This document shows, piece by piece, positions 45,508 to 57,469 of a DNA stretch of 64,000 nucleotides. Made by a program: the position numbers and the translations under genes. The notes under the pieces were generated by a model. It ran no database searches. It was not told where the DNA came from and was given only the letters and a program-made list of their open reading frames with translations. This DNA comes from Cylindrobasidium torrendii FP15055 ss-10. Taxonomy: Eukaryota; Basidiomycota; Agaricomycetes; Agaricales; Physalacriaceae. The stretch lies in contig KN880447.1 of assembly GCA_000934385.1 (NCBI GenBank), forward strand, positions 124,001-188,000, read 5' to 3'. Position 1 is the stretch's first letter. Each line of letters opens with the position of its first letter.

Positions 45508-46195
45508 TTAATCGTCTCCTACGGGTACCTCTTCCTCAAGCGTCTTGATCAGCCGAACGCGTATTTCTGTCGTCTCATCGCCGCGCAACACATCCGATAC
45601 AAACTCTGCGGAAACTTGCATCTGCACCATTTCCAGCGACCCTCGAAGGACACCACAAAGCACATTGCTAAACCAAAGACCGGATTCCAGCGCCTCTTCT
45701 GGTAGTTCGACGAACTCAGCGAGTGGGTTCTCATCGAGAGTAAGTGAGAAGGACGCGCCAGCACCAGGGGTAGGCGATGGCGGGCCGTGAGTCACAGTCG
45801 GAGAAATATTGAGAAAGGATTTAAAGCCAACCTAAGCGCAAGACGTTGGAAATGGTGGTAAGCGACAACGATGAAGGACGCACCTTGGCTACTACTTCCC
45901 CGACCTCCCGAAAGTCCGAGCAGCGACCTAGATTACTCTTCGCGAGGAAGTCTTCAATCAGACGCGTGCCAATGTTGTATCCCATTTTCTCTAGTTGCTT
46001 GTTGACCTCGGCATAGTCTTCGTAGTCTTGAATGAGTTGCACGACAAGTGAACCATAGGTCAACGCGAAGAGCTCTGCATTCTGGGATAAATCAATCGCA
46101 ATAATGGCGCAGATGATGTATGCACGCACCACTTTTTCCGCGCGCCCCTTCCAGAGCTCATCGCCAATCGTCTTGTATTGCTTGGTGGTCGACAT
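45508..46195 (-). CDS. BET3: TRAPP complex subunit BET3
   Basis: Minus-strand gene from ATG 46195 to TAA 45508. BET3 (TRAPPC3) is a core subunit of TRAPP complexes, which tether transport vesicles and activate Ypt1/Rab1 in ER-to-Golgi traffic. Motifs: [25 protein letters not shown] across the first intron, [36 protein letters not shown], then the C-terminal [20 protein letters not shown], and [20 protein letters not shown]. The Cys in the LCG stretch corresponds to the palmitoylation site region of BET3. Product length is about 190 residues, which is normal. Confidence 0.96.
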
Positions 46196-46246
46196 CTAAG
46201 AAGTGATGGATCACGTGGAGATCAAGGATTTTTCGTCTTGTCCATC
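46196..46246. promoter_or_regulatory. 51-bp shared divergent promoter (BET3/BUD23)
   Basis: Only 51 bp separate the start codons of BET3 and BUD23. The sequence has no TATA box. Confidence 0.65.
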
Positions 46247-47300
46247 ATGTCACGGCCAGAGCTTGTAGCACCACCAGAAATTGTATGCATGGAACATGCA
46301 ATCAAATACTCTTATTGACCATCGTCGCAGTATTATGGCGATACAGAGGCCAAAAAGTACACCAAAAAGTATGTATCTGAATCTCAGCCTGGAGATAGAT
46401 CAATAGTGGCTAACACTTTGACTAGCACCCGCAATCAGCAAATTCAGGCTGATATGACATATCGTGCCCTTGAATTGTTATCACTCCCTCCTGATGAGCC
46501 CGCCTTCTTGCTGGACATAGGGTGTGGGTCCGGCCTGTCTGGCGAAATATTGGATGAGGAGGGTTACATGTGGGCTGGCGTTGATGTTGCACCTAGCATG
46601 CTTGGTGCGTAGTTCCTTGGAAGTGACTTCAAATTTGACCATTCCCCGCAGAAGTTGCACTGGAGCGTGAGGTGGAAGGGGACCTGTTTCTGCAAGACAT
46701 CGGTCAAGGCTTTGGATTTCGACCAGGCAGCTTCGACGGCGCTATCAGCATATCTGTCTTACAATGGCTATTGAATGCCGAAACATCACACGCAACTTCC
46801 TCCCCTCCCCATCGCCTCACTCGCTTCTTCACCACCCTACACTCTGCCCTCAAAAATCCTTCGCGAGCTGTCTTCCAATTCTATCCCTCGTCAGACGACC
46901 AAATCACGCTCATTTCAACGATCGCACAACGGGCTGGCTTCACTGGAGGTCTGGTCATTGATTATCCAAACTCGAACAAGGCCAAGAAGGTCTTCCTCTG
47001 TCTTATGGTCGGTGGAGGTGGCCATGTCCCAAAAGGATTAGACGGCGATGGCGATGCTGCAGAAGATAGTACTACTGCACGCTTTGAGAGAAGAAGAGAA
47101 CGCGAACGTGCACGGTCACGGGGTGGAAAACGGAAATCCATCAAGGACCGGGACTGGATTCTCAAGAAAAAAGAGGTATGCTTCCCGTGGTCCCTGGATA
47201 TCATAATCTCATTTTCCTCCAGCTGTACCGAAAACGCGGGAAAGAGAGCGTCCCCAACGACTCGAAGTTCACTGGGCGGAGACGAAAAGCAATATTCTAG
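46247..47300 (+). CDS. BUD23: 18S rRNA guanine-N7 methyltransferase BUD23
   Basis: The first exon (12 codons, MSRPELVAPPEI) at 46247 is followed by YYGDTEAKKYTKNTRNQQIQ, then the S-adenosylmethionine-binding motif LLDIGCGSGLSGEIL. Next come MWAGVDVAPSML, DIGQGFGFRPGSFDGAISIS and VLQWLLNAE. BUD23 methylates a guanine in the 18S rRNA and helps mature the small ribosomal subunit in the nucleus. The C-terminus is highly basic, with RRERERARSRGGKRKSIKDRDWILKKKE-type text in pieces and a last exon with KFTGRRRKAIF, matching the family's ending. An intron removes the long shadow frame near 47180-47230. Confidence 0.95.
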
Positions 47301-47538
47301 CTTATCCAAGCCCTCATTACCTCGTCGTGGCATAGAGGTCTTACTTGTATTTCCACTTTGTGTAATTCACACTGCTGTTTATGTTCACACTCACGTGGCC
47401 GTCCAACCAGCCCTCATACAACATTGATCGCATGCATACTGACAGGCTAGCGGTGGTTATAGCAATGTGCACAGGAATGGGGTCATCTTACCGCGCTCTG
47501 TCCTTTGCTTATTGTCCATCACCTCCATTCCCACCACG

Positions 47539-49453
47539 ATGAGCAGCAGTGCGTAGCATCCTCTTTGCAGGCATTGATACCCTCCCGCTGATGACCTGTA
47601 GCTGTCAGCTGCTCTCACTGTTGCCTGCATAGGCCTTCAACGACTCGGTCCTTGCGCACTACACGTGTTGGCGCCCTTCCATCTCAAGCGCGCGCGACCA
47701 TCGACTCCCTGCGGAGCGACCTTGTTCACCTGGAAACGCGCATCGAAACGTTACGAACGGCACTTATCGGGGCTGAAACTGAGCGCGACGCCCTGCGCGC
47801 CGACCTAGACGCTCAAGTTCTTGCACTTCCTCCCATTCACAACCTCCCGAACGACGTCCTATGCGACATCTTCCAGCAGTCACTATCCACTCAAGTCAAC
47901 CTGTCTGATTCCAAAGCATTCGGACCGTGGGTTCTCAAGCGCGTCTGTCATAGATGGCGGAACGTTGTGCAAGAGAGCGCTTCGCTCTGGGCATCATTCA
48001 GTCTTGGGGAATATTTTGGGGGTCTTGATCCCCAGATGCAACAGACGGCACTTCGAACTACCCTCGATTGCTCGAAGAAGTCCGTGTTGGACGTTAGCTT
48101 CAATAGTGGATGGCCGCAACAGTGCTTGGACACATTCTCAAGCGAGGCGCAACGAGTCCGCCATCTCACCATGACGGGCTACATTTGCCAATGCCACACA
48201 CGACCATTCCTCGACTTGTGCGGATCACTTCCAATACTCAACTCCCTTGATTTGAACCCGACGAGTGTGACGCCGCGCCTGGATCCGCCATTCGACCTCA
48301 CGGCAAGCACGCCTCTGCTCCGGCGGCTCAAGATTTCGGACTCCGTGTATTGGGTGCCCCTCTCACAGTCGATGAAGCTACCCTACCAGCAAATCACACA
48401 CCTCGAACTGGCAGGCTCTGGTGGCACAGCCAGCACGAATGACGTTCTCAGCATGCTCAACGGGTGCGGCAACCTGGAGGTGTTCAAGGACTCGTCAATA
48501 TACTCTAGAATCTCAGAGGATCCGCCACCAACGCCACCACCAATAATCGCAATGCCGAATCTCGTCAGCCTCGAAGTCGCCGACCTGAGCTTGCTGCAAG
48601 GCTTGACTTGTCCTGCGCTCGTGCATCTCAAGCATCTGGGCACGTCGGGCGAGCTTGACGACAAGCTTCAACATTTCCTGGAGCGGTCCAAGTGTTCAAT
48701 CGAATCTCTGGACATTAGCGTTACGACAGTTCCCAATGCGCGCTACGCACAGGTCTTCGCGGGAGTGACAAAGCTAGGAGTCCATGGAACATCGGCGACG
48801 CCGTCGACAACTGGCCTCCTCCCGGTTTTGACAATCGACCAGGGCAAGGATATCTTCCCTAAACTGAGCGAGCTTCGTGTAGGGCTGGCGGCGCCTTTCT
48901 TCAAGTGTGTACCGTGGAAGAGGGCGGATGCGGAACTGGACAAAGCACTGGCGGACCTGGTAGAAGCGCGATGGAGAAAGACGACTCGGACGGTGAAGCC
49001 CACCGTAGCGAATGAGCAGGACCATGAACACGAACACCATGTCGCGCATAAAGCACAACAGCACCCACACGAACATCACGGCCATCATGACCAGCATTTA
49101 CACCCTCACGAGCAACATTGGCAGCATTCTCACAGCGTCAGTGACAACAAGCAAGACAATGGCCACGACGCGCATCATGCTCATCTCGTCGATACCGTGC
49201 CCTCGCATGGTCTAAAACGGGTAGAAGTTACCTATTCTGTATGTGCCGCCATCTGGAGGGACGAGAAGATAGGCTTTTCGCAGGATCTGCTGTGGGCAAT
49301 GCTCTCGCGGACGAGATTGTACAAGGGCGTGAAAAATATGGAAAAGGAAGGTTTAACTGTGAACGTCAAGCGTAAGTTTACTTCAAGTCGCCTTTCTAGT
49401 GATGGACTAACTGACGCTTTATAGTGCTTCTGGAGCATGAGGCCTGCAAGTGA
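47539..49453 (+). CDS. F-box protein with His-rich tail
   Basis: Three exons (47539-47552, 47633-49371, 49425-49453) give 593 residues. The 14-nt first exon provides MSSSA and sets the start, since the long exon has no upstream ATG. A coiled-coil helix (residues 28-65) precedes the F-box, IHNLPNDVLCDIFQQSL with RVCHRWRNVVQESASLWASF, and then leucine-rich repeat-like strands to about 440. Such proteins are substrate adaptors of SCF ubiquitin ligases. Around residues 467-520 is a strikingly His-rich segment with more than 20 His in about 60 residues. The C-terminus resumes folded-looking sequence ending LLLEHEACK. No specific substrate is known. Confidence 0.87.
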
Positions 49454-49854
49454 TTCCAATTCGCGGTTTGCGACTATCTTCCTTGAGTTCAGTGTCCCTA
49501 TTGGAGTTCTCCATTTGTATCCGTAGATTTATAGCGTTTTTCAGCCTTCAATGCATACACATATACATACATACGCAGCTAGATATTGTTTTAGACCCAG
49601 CGCAATACTCATCTTCATATTTAACTTTGCGCAAGGCAACCCTGCTGGATCCGTGGGTGAAAGAAGGAGACGCTTGATGAAGTAAGTTCAAGCACAGGGC
49701 GTCGCTTCTACGAGACGCGGTTTTGCTATTTACGACCGCTGTCACAATGATAATGATGATGACATGCAGATTTTGTCCATGTCCATCAAAGGGCAAGTAT
49801 TCTACTTATGTAGGGTCCCAAGATACTGCGTGTTATTAGTGTAGACGCGCAAGC
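49454..49854. other. Intergenic region between convergent genes
   Basis: About 400 bp between the F-box stop and the CHM7 stop, with short AC/AT dinucleotide-like runs near 49560. It should carry both 3' UTRs. Confidence 0.5.
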
Positions 49855-51470
49855 TCACGTGTGAGATACAAGGACTTTCTTTGCGTTTGTCCCTAGCGGC
49901 ACTGTAGTTTCTGGCACATCCTGAGGCACCGACGGGAGCTTCCTCTCGTCCTCTACCGCCTTCTCTGCGAGTTGTTCCTGCAACAAACTTTCTAACTCGT
50001 TCTGCAGCGCCGACTCATCGTACGTCTCGCCACTCGCAACTTCTGCACCATTTCGAATGGCTTCGTCGATATCGCGGGCATCGGCGTTGGCGTCAGCAAG
50101 TGCGTCCATCGTCGCCTCGATAGAATCGCATTGTAAGGAAGGATGCGAGAGTATTGTCTTCAGCGTTGCGCTAGACTGCGCGTAAATTTGCATTATCTGT
50201 CAAAGACATGAGTATTTGAAATAGAGACATGCGCAAGATAGTACCTCGACGTCGCCGGCTGCTGCCTCAACACTGATGAGGGTACTCTCAAGATTCTCCA
50301 GGGCACCGAGTCGCTTCTGAAGGAGACCTTCGACCTGTTTTCGCGTGCGTATAAGGTTAAGCGCCATCGGCTTGCGCTTGTATTTCAATGCTTCTCCGGC
50401 GCGTTGGGTAAGACTGACGAGACGATGAGAATCAATATATGTGCGGAGAGATGAGCGCACCTGTCTATTCTTTTGTGAAGACTGTCGACCTGTGAGTACA
50501 TGCTCGTGACAGCATCCTTCAACTCAAGGATGCCTTCATCCACAGCTGTGATAGTTGTTGCGGCGCCCGTAACGAACTTGACGACCTAGGGGACATAAGA
50601 ACGATTCATAGTGCAACCCAGATACCGACGCACATTCTTTTGACGTACAACCACCTGCTTGTCGCGTTCCATGAACTTGAGAAGAACGTCTGCATCCCGA
50701 AGACTCATAGGTGTCCCGTCTGTCAGGCCGACACTTGACGCGAACTCTTTACGGAACGAGTCGAGGGTGTAGAGCGCATCTGCAGGTCCAGTTGATTTGT
50801 CTTCCTGGGCCTCGATAACCTTCTCGGCAGCGCGCTCGATGAGGTGGATGACAGCATAATCACCATGCCACTTTGTCGAAGAGGAAGCGTCTCCACCACC
50901 AAATATGCCGTCTTGTCCAACAATGTTCATCTGCTCGAGCGACCACCATAACGGTTTGGCAATGAGGTAAGAACCCACAATAGCAGGTATCGCGCGTATG
51001 ACGGAGGGGCGTGTGTATATGGACTGCACTTGGGAGAGAAAAGTCGAGCTTGGCATAAGAGCTGGAACGGGAGGGTTTGCGCGAGGTGCAGGTTGACATA
51101 ATTCGGTCTTTACTATGATGGGTGAGGAGAGACCAGAGATGTAGACGATGCTTACGATGACATTGCCAAGTGCTATGGGCTTGCCGACACCATCAACCTT
51201 TAATGTATCCAGAAGAGCCCTTGATGCTACAAGAACAAGCCTATCCGATGTCGAAGCCTGTGCCCCCTGCGACACCAGGCTCTCCAGCGTTTTCCGCCAC
51301 CATTCGACATTGGCATGGAAGGCCGCTGGGTTTGCTGTCTTCTGGTTCGTAAAATCAGAATACGTTGCCTGGAGACGTGACTTTGAGGATGTCTTGTAGC
51401 TTTGCAGCTTCAGGTGGGGAGAGTCTGGCACCATGGCCGTTGACAGCCAAGCAGGTCCTAAGCCTGCCAT
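49855..51470 (-). CDS. CHM7: CHM7/CHMP7-type ESCRT-III protein
   Basis: Minus-strand gene from ATG 51470 to TGA 49855 in several exons. The N-terminal part (about 290 residues) is one long exon with WWRKTLESLVSQ and AYSV-like winged-helix segments: ALYTLDSFRKEFASSVGL and SLRDADVLLKFMERDKQVVV. The C-terminal half is a Snf7 domain: LTQRAGEALKYKRKPMALNL, then TRKQVEGLLQKRLGALENLE, and STLISVEAAAGDVEIM. An acidic tail follows with LQNELESLLQEQLAEK. CHM7/CHMP7 recruits ESCRT-III to the nuclear envelope for sealing and quality control. The combination of winged-helix-like N-terminus and Snf7 domain supports CHM7 over the simple VPS/SNF7 proteins. Confidence 0.92.
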
Positions 51471-51549
51471 CCTATATTATCGGTGATCGGGCCGGAGCAA
51501 AGTTATCGTGTCCATTATTGAATGTGGCTTTTGCTCATAGACGACCATC
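51471..51549. promoter_or_regulatory. 79-bp shared divergent promoter (CHM7/CLPTM1)
   Basis: The start codons of two membrane-trafficking genes are 79 bp apart. There is no TATA box. Confidence 0.65.
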
Positions 51550-53814
51550 ATGTCTACTCCTGCTCAACCAGCGGGAAATGCTGCCGCGGAGGGAGATCAG
51601 CGTCAGCAGGGTGGAATGGGAAGGTTCATGGGTGTCGCTCAGGTGCGTATTTGCTGCGTTTGAGCGAGAGCCTTTGCTGACAATGCTCCATAGCAAATGT
51701 TCCTTATGTGGGCGGTTTCGCAACTAGGTTGGCTCAGTTTCGTTGAGACGTTTTCTATGGGAACTCACTAGTCCTAAGCTACCAAATACCTTTCCGGCAA
51801 GAAACCACCAACCGAAGGCCCAGCAACAACCATGCCGTCGCATGGCGGCGCTGAGCCAGTGGTCAGCACAAATCCCCACGAGCTTGCTCCGCAACAACTA
51901 CTTCTCGGCTGGGATCTGGGAACGGAACTTTCCATGCATGTTTACCTGACCACGGAAGACGTCCCCGACTTGTACTTTGGCAAACCGCCAGCACTTCCCC
52001 ACTTCGTATGGAATAACATCAAGTTCGGGGACTGGAACGACCACAGGACAGCAGACTATCTTATTGACTTTCCTGATGTCGTCAAAAACAACGGATCTAT
52101 CTATGCGGACATATTCCTTACCAAGAACGGCGCGTCTCCTGACCCACACGAACGTAGTTTCGATTCGGATGATGTGCAGCACGTACGCAGACGTGCGTAC
52201 CCATACCAACATGAGTTTTACTGTAATACTCACTCGTACAAGTCATCACTCCTTACTATCCTCGCGAGAGAGTTCGCAAGGTGAAGAACCTGTTGACCAC
52301 AACTGAAGACGGCGAAGAAGAGGAAGAACTTGAGGCCGATGTCATTCTCCCTCACTGGCACCAAAATATTACACTCGCACTTGTATCAGACGCAGCGCAA
52401 ATTAGCTACGCGCAAGCACCGCCTGCTACTCAACAGTATGTTCAAGTGATTCCTCGGAAGCGTGATTCGACTGGCACCAAAGGTACGTTTCGCCTCGTCT
52501 GTGAACGCGATACTAACGCTCTTAGCGTTCAGCTTTCTACAAACCAATCATATTCGCAAACGAATTCTGGCACCTCCGCGAACACTACGATGAAATCAAC
52601 TCGACAACACCTGCCCTCCCCGTTCGCTTTACGTTCCAGCCCATGTCCTATATGAAATTCCAGATCTTTGCTTCGATGACTCAAGGATTCAAGGATGCCG
52701 CGAGCCAGCAGGGTGGTGCTGCCGCTGCCGAGCTGGACACCATCAAGCGGATGTTCATTGAGACCAACCCATACTTCCTGGCGCTGACGGGATTCGTAAC
52801 CCTGCTGCACATGTTGTATGTAGGACAAACTCATTTATGGTTGCCCAACTAAATCATTGACAGGTTCGAAATGCTTGCATTCAAGAACGATGTATCTCAT
52901 TGGCGGGAGAAGAAGGAGATGGTCGGCGTCTCTGTCCGCACGATTATCACAAATGTTTTTGTGCAACTTATCATCCTACTTTACCTTATCGACAACAACG
53001 AGAAGACGAGCTGGGTCATTCTTTTCACCCAGGGTACTGGAATTGCCATCGAGGCGTGGAAGGTAAGCATTTTACTCTTTTCGAGTGGCCTTGCTCACTT
53101 GCTGTCAGATCACCAAAGCTGTTGACATCAGGCTTGTAGCGAACCCTCCTGGGCCTCTGCCTTATAAGCTCGATATTACCGACAAGCACGTTCTCAGTGA
53201 GGATGAGAAGAAGACCCAAGAGTACGATAAGCTTGCGTTTCGCTATGTCTCCTACGTTGCCATCCCGCTTCTTATGGGATATACCGTCTATTCCCTTATG
53301 TACGAGGTTCACCGCGGCTGGTACAGCTTCACAATTTCGACTCTCACTTCCTTCGTGTACATGTTTGGGTTTGCGCAGCTAGTGCCCCAGTTGATCATCA
53401 ACTACAAACTCAAGGTCCGTCCCCCAAGAATATTGTAGTCCCGTGTCACTAAAAGTGTCGACAGAGCGTCGCGCACATGCCCATGAAGGCCATGATCTAC
53501 AAGACCTTGTCCACTGTTGTCGATGACTTCTTCGCGTGCGTTCGCGTCCAGAATACTGATCATCACCCCGACTCACGCTCTCGTTTAGATTTTGCATCAA
53601 AATGCCATTCCTGCATCGGCTGGCGTGCTTCCGCGACGACGTAGTTTTCCTCGTATTCCTCTACCAGCGATGGATTTACCGCATTGATCCCAAGCGCGTC
53701 AATGAATATGGACAAATTGGGGTGCACGAGATAGACGCTGTGAAGGAGAAGGAAGCAGAACCGGAGACGAAGGAAAGCAAGAAGGAGAAGGTGTTGAAAA
53801 AGAAGAAGCAGTAG
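51550..53814 (+). CDS. CLPTM1-family multipass membrane protein
   Basis: A multi-exon gene from ATG 51550; exon 1 (51550-51642) encodes a Gln/Gly-rich start, then QMFLMWAVSQLATKYLSGKK. Family motifs include LLGWDLGTELSMHVYLTT, PHFVWNNIKFGDWND, SIYADIFLTKNGASPDP, HWHQNITLALVSDA, and FYKPIIFANEFWHLREHYDEINS-like text across introns. These are followed by FKNDVSHWREKKEMVGVSVR, IILLYLIDNNEKTSWVILF, and TYVAIPLLMGYTVYSLMYEVHRGWYSF in pieces. CLPTM1 proteins are ER-membrane proteins; relatives include CLPTM1L, a lipid scramblase for GPI synthesis. The tail is Lys/Glu-rich and ends KKKKQ, an ER-retrieval-like basic end. Function here is inferred from relatives. Confidence 0.93.
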
Positions 53815-54876
53815 TGTGGTGTTGTACAAGTTTTCAACTGTATGTTCATCTGTATGTCAATTCCTAGGGCATTGGACGGATCATGAACCAAAGTGCAGAT
53901 GAGACGGATGGCCGTGCAATCGACGAGACTGATGAAAACCTTGTGACCATCGTTCGTGCGGTTTATATATGTGCTCTGGCCTGCAGCTCTCTATAGCCTC
54001 GCGGGTTCTGAGGGTGTGGTAGCATCCTCAGGGGCGTCTCGCTGGAATCGATCCCCAGGTCGCTGTTAAGCGGCAGCAACGTGGTTCAGTAGCACTGATC
54101 GCGCCATTAAAAGTCATTCTACTGCCAGCGCAATCTGGCACAATCCGCGCTGGAGCACGCAATAAGGATTGCATCGATGAGAGGATTTGGGTGCATGAGC
54201 TTGTATAGATATTACCATGTCTTAGAGGTATTGCGCTTGAGTCAGAGGCGCAGTAGTCCCTCGTATTCCATTCAACTTCACTGGCATCATTGCGAATGCT
54301 TTCGGTAGCCGCGCTGACCCGCAGGAGCGCGGCTTTGAGGGCCAAATTGCGAGAAATGCACTGTCGATGAGCATACTATTTTCGCATAATGTCGCGACAT
54401 TGGAGTGTGCGTGGGGCGTCCGCAGCCAACAGCCGGCGGCAACGTAGATTGACTTCCTTTATGGGAAAGTAGTATTACGCGTACATAGCCGGAGCCCATT
54501 GTGGTCCTCTGACATCATGGAATGAACATTGAGCGTAAGATCGGGGGTGGCTCTGAAGGATTAATCGATTACCGTTGGATTACCGTGCAGTGCGTATGGA
54601 AAGGCACTCTCAGGAGGCGTAGGCTTTGCGCCGCACCAACGTCGCGTCTCACCCATGACTGTGCCCGGTGTCATTCCTGGTCACCCACCCCGTCAGCGCA
54701 AAAGGCGCCTACGTCAGTTGTGCGCGCATTTGAAGACACATCCCCGCTTTCACAGGCCAGTCGTTTGACGGGGAAATCGTATATAAGGTGGGATGCAAAG
54801 CAACAGTTTTCCAACCAACAAATCTCCTTCACATCCACTCACCTTCACAACCACCTCTACCACTCCAATCATCATC
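53815..54876. promoter_or_regulatory. Intergenic region with TATA box for HSP9/12 gene
   Basis: About 1 kb upstream of the stress gene. A TATA box (gtatataagg) lies at 54779-54788, about 90 bp before the ATG. An AGGGG stress-element-like sequence lies near 54031, too distant to weigh much. A B-box-like tRNA remnant near 54060 was considered and rejected. Confidence 0.5.
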
Positions 54877-55244
54877 ATGTCCGACACCGGCCGCCAGAGC
54901 TTCACCGACAAGGCTTCCTCCGCCATCAAGGTTGGCATTTCTTGTCTATGGCACCGCAGAGCTCTTACTCATTTCTTCTCAGCCCGACTCTCAGAAGACT
55001 ACCACTGAGCAGCTCGGCGACAAGCTCAAAGGAACCGGCGATTCTGTCGCATCCGTACGCACGCTCAAGTTATCAATCATTCATGTACTGACACAAATTC
55101 CAGACTCTCCAACCTCAATCGGAGAAGACCACATCGCAGAAGGCCGGAGACGCCGTCAGCGGCAACTCGAACCACAACGATGAGAGTCTCCTCGGCAAGG
55201 CCAAGAACGCTGTCGGCCTCGGTGGAAACAACGAAAGCGTCTGA
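54877..55244 (+). CDS. HSP9/HSP12-type stress protein
   Basis: Three exons (54877-54930, 54983-55054, 55104-55244) give 88 residues. The start MSDTGRQSFTDKASSAIKPD is the hallmark of the HSP9/HSP12 family (Ustilago/Schizosaccharomyces Hsp9, yeast Hsp12). The rest is a hydrophilic, Lys/Ser/Gly-rich chain with TTTEQLGDKLKG, EKTTSQKAGDAVSG and LLGKAKNAVGLG repeats that form amphipathic helices on membranes. These small proteins are intrinsically disordered in solution and protect membranes during stress. A strong TATA box upstream fits stress-inducible expression. The gene is short and easily missed. Confidence 0.95.
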
Positions 55245-55939
55245 ACACTCACGAATTTATGAATATATTACTGTAACACGATTGTAGTATAGCATTGCTG
55301 GATTTCATCGAATTTCAAACATCTTCTCGCAAACTGTTCGAACGTCCAAGTCCGCTAGTTTTTCCACTGGTACATACATTCCTTTCCTCAATGAAGCCTT
55401 TGTACGCATTTCACTTGTGTCACCCTCTTGCTTCTTGCAAATTCAGGATGCTTGCAGTTGCGATACTGTTGGCAGCACGCAGTAAGGGACTGCTCCTCAA
55501 TGTACAACAATATTTTGGCCTTTAACACGTGCTTACCCATGCATGAATTCGAACACGGGCTCCGAGGCTATTGACTTACTACTGCGAGGTGATTTCACAC
55601 GATGACCGTAAAAAATAGTTGGCAGTTAAAATTGCCTGAGACGCAGCTACATGTTCAGACGGTTTATGTTCACTGTTCTATCGTACGCGATTGAAACCTT
55701 TTTATACTTACATAGTCACAGAGGCGTGACTACATGAGGAGTGCTTACGCCCCCAAGGTCATGTTACGTGCGCCGAACGGCGAATCTAATGTACAGTATG
55801 CAACGGTCCCAGGTTTGCCTTCAGTCCACTGGCCTAGATATGTGTAAAATAGCTTCCAACACAGGAGGCAACGAAAGCGGAGCGACGATAACAGGGCAAA
55901 TAGCGGTCCGGAAGGGAAAGTTAGAGGTCAACATGTTCT
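55245..55939. other. Intergenic region between convergent genes
   Basis: About 700 bp between the HSP9/12 stop and the stop of the minus-strand membrane protein. Nothing besides UTR-like sequence is recognised. Confidence 0.45.
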
Positions 55940-57469
55940 TCACGCATCCACATATCTGTGAAGGGGAGACAAAGAAGCCCCAGGCATCACGGTCTCGCCC
56001 TCATCTTCATCTATCTGTTCCCTGAATATGCTGCCAGACTTATGTACGGCCACGCGAGAGCCTGTACCAAACGATGACTCCGATATCGCTCTTCTTGACT
56101 CTTCGTACATCGGCTGTGCTATCGTTAGCTTTACTCTTGTCCAGAAGAGAAATCGAACACTCACAACGCTGTCCGAGTGTTTTTCAGAAACAGAACCAGC
56201 ACTGAATGGCCGGTCTGAATATCCCATGTGCGAGTCTCGTTCGGAGACTGATGGCCTGTCGTTGAAGTGCGTCTGGTAGAAGTCAGCCACGGATATATTG
56301 CCGGTAGATATAGGCCCAAACCTGATCTGGTGAGTTCGCGAACAACTTCTGCTTATCAGGATGGCTTCCGTGGGATCCCCGTGCCCGCTCACTAGCTTCA
56401 GCAAGGTAAGCCGTCGATGGGGCAGTTCGAGCTTTCCGTCTCCGTCGGAGGAGTAGGAGCACTACCAGAGAGAAGATGAGCGCTGCGCCAGCAGCTGATC
56501 CTACAGTGATTCCAATGATCGCGCCCGTGGTGAGACCGGCGTGTGTATCTTCATGGCCTGCTAGTGAGGGTGTTGCCGACGCCGTTGGGTTTGAAGGAGT
56601 GGATGAAGAGGACGAAGTTGTCGGAGACTCCGCTGAGGCAGAGTAAGTTAGCATAGTTGGAAACACAACTCTTACGGGCAAGACTGACCGTTGGTCGCAT
56701 TCCCTCGAGCGGCCGTTAAATCGAACCTGTCGTTCTGGGAGCTAGTCGGTTTGAAACAATAAACGTATTGGAAATTATGCACCTTGAAGGGGAGATATGC
56801 CCAAGGCGGTACAGTCGTAGAGTCTAAGCCAAAGACAGTGAGATGTGGAAGAGCGCGCGCGACATTCACCATACCAGGTATTTGGTCGATGGATATTCTA
56901 CGACATCGGTTCAGAAGGCGCGTCTGATCAAAAGACACGAACATGCCTAATATCACTATCATCGCAATGTGCATGCCAGTCACCCCAACTGAGAGACAGC
57001 ACGGTCAGAATGTGCCGCATAGAGCCAAGAGCCACACACCTCGCTATCGCGACTGATGGATCGCTGCAGAACAAACTCTGCGCTAGGAGCGAGTAGGTGA
57101 CCATTGAGCATGAACATGGGTTCGCGTCCTGTTTATCTGGCCCTTTCATGGTGCCATTAACCGACCAGAAACGCGACCCTGTTGATCGCGCTCAACACAG
57201 GCTCTTCCCCACTGATAACTGCACAGACCATCCTGACAGACACCCAAAAGCATTTCTGCGACGGACTCCGGACTTTGCCCCATCTTGTTCTTTGCAGGCT
57301 AGCCGTTTCCAGCGATGTTAAAGTCGTATACATCGGACAAGTCTGCACAACGCACCCAGTTACAGGAATCTGGCACTGCACGGAGCTCTTTCTCAGCCGC
57401 CAGAGCTTTCCCGCATGCCGAACGTGCGACGATGAGCAGGAAGCCCAGTAAGCCGCAGACAGCTACCAT
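55940..57469 (-). CDS. Single-pass membrane protein, basidiomycete Cys-rich type
   Basis: Minus-strand multi-exon gene with ATG at 57469. A signal peptide (MVAVCGLLGFLLIVARSACG) is followed by a short Cys-containing ectodomain: SCNWVRCADLSDVYDF, then PCSCSMVTYSLLAQSLFC, WGDWHAHC, and VPPWAYLPF near NDRFDLTAARG. This C-C spacing with CSxVxYSLL and a W..W..C motif, ending in a PxWAY segment, matches a family of Agaricomycete surface proteins of unknown function. A Ser/Thr-rich stalk leads to a transmembrane helix (IIGITVGSAAGAALIFSLVV, then LLLLRRRRK) and a cytosolic Ser/Asp-rich tail. Internal splice sites were traced only in part, so the exact protein and its C-terminus are uncertain. Confidence 0.7.

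Noticed and set aside
51120..51165. Possible intron in the CHM7 first exon (gtaagc to atcatag)
   Set aside because: Removing it would create a frame change and a stop, while the unspliced frame stays open.
54020..54115. Possible tRNA on the minus strand (GGATCGATTCC resembles a B box)
   Set aside because: The flanking bases do not form a T-arm stem and no matching A box or acceptor stem was found.
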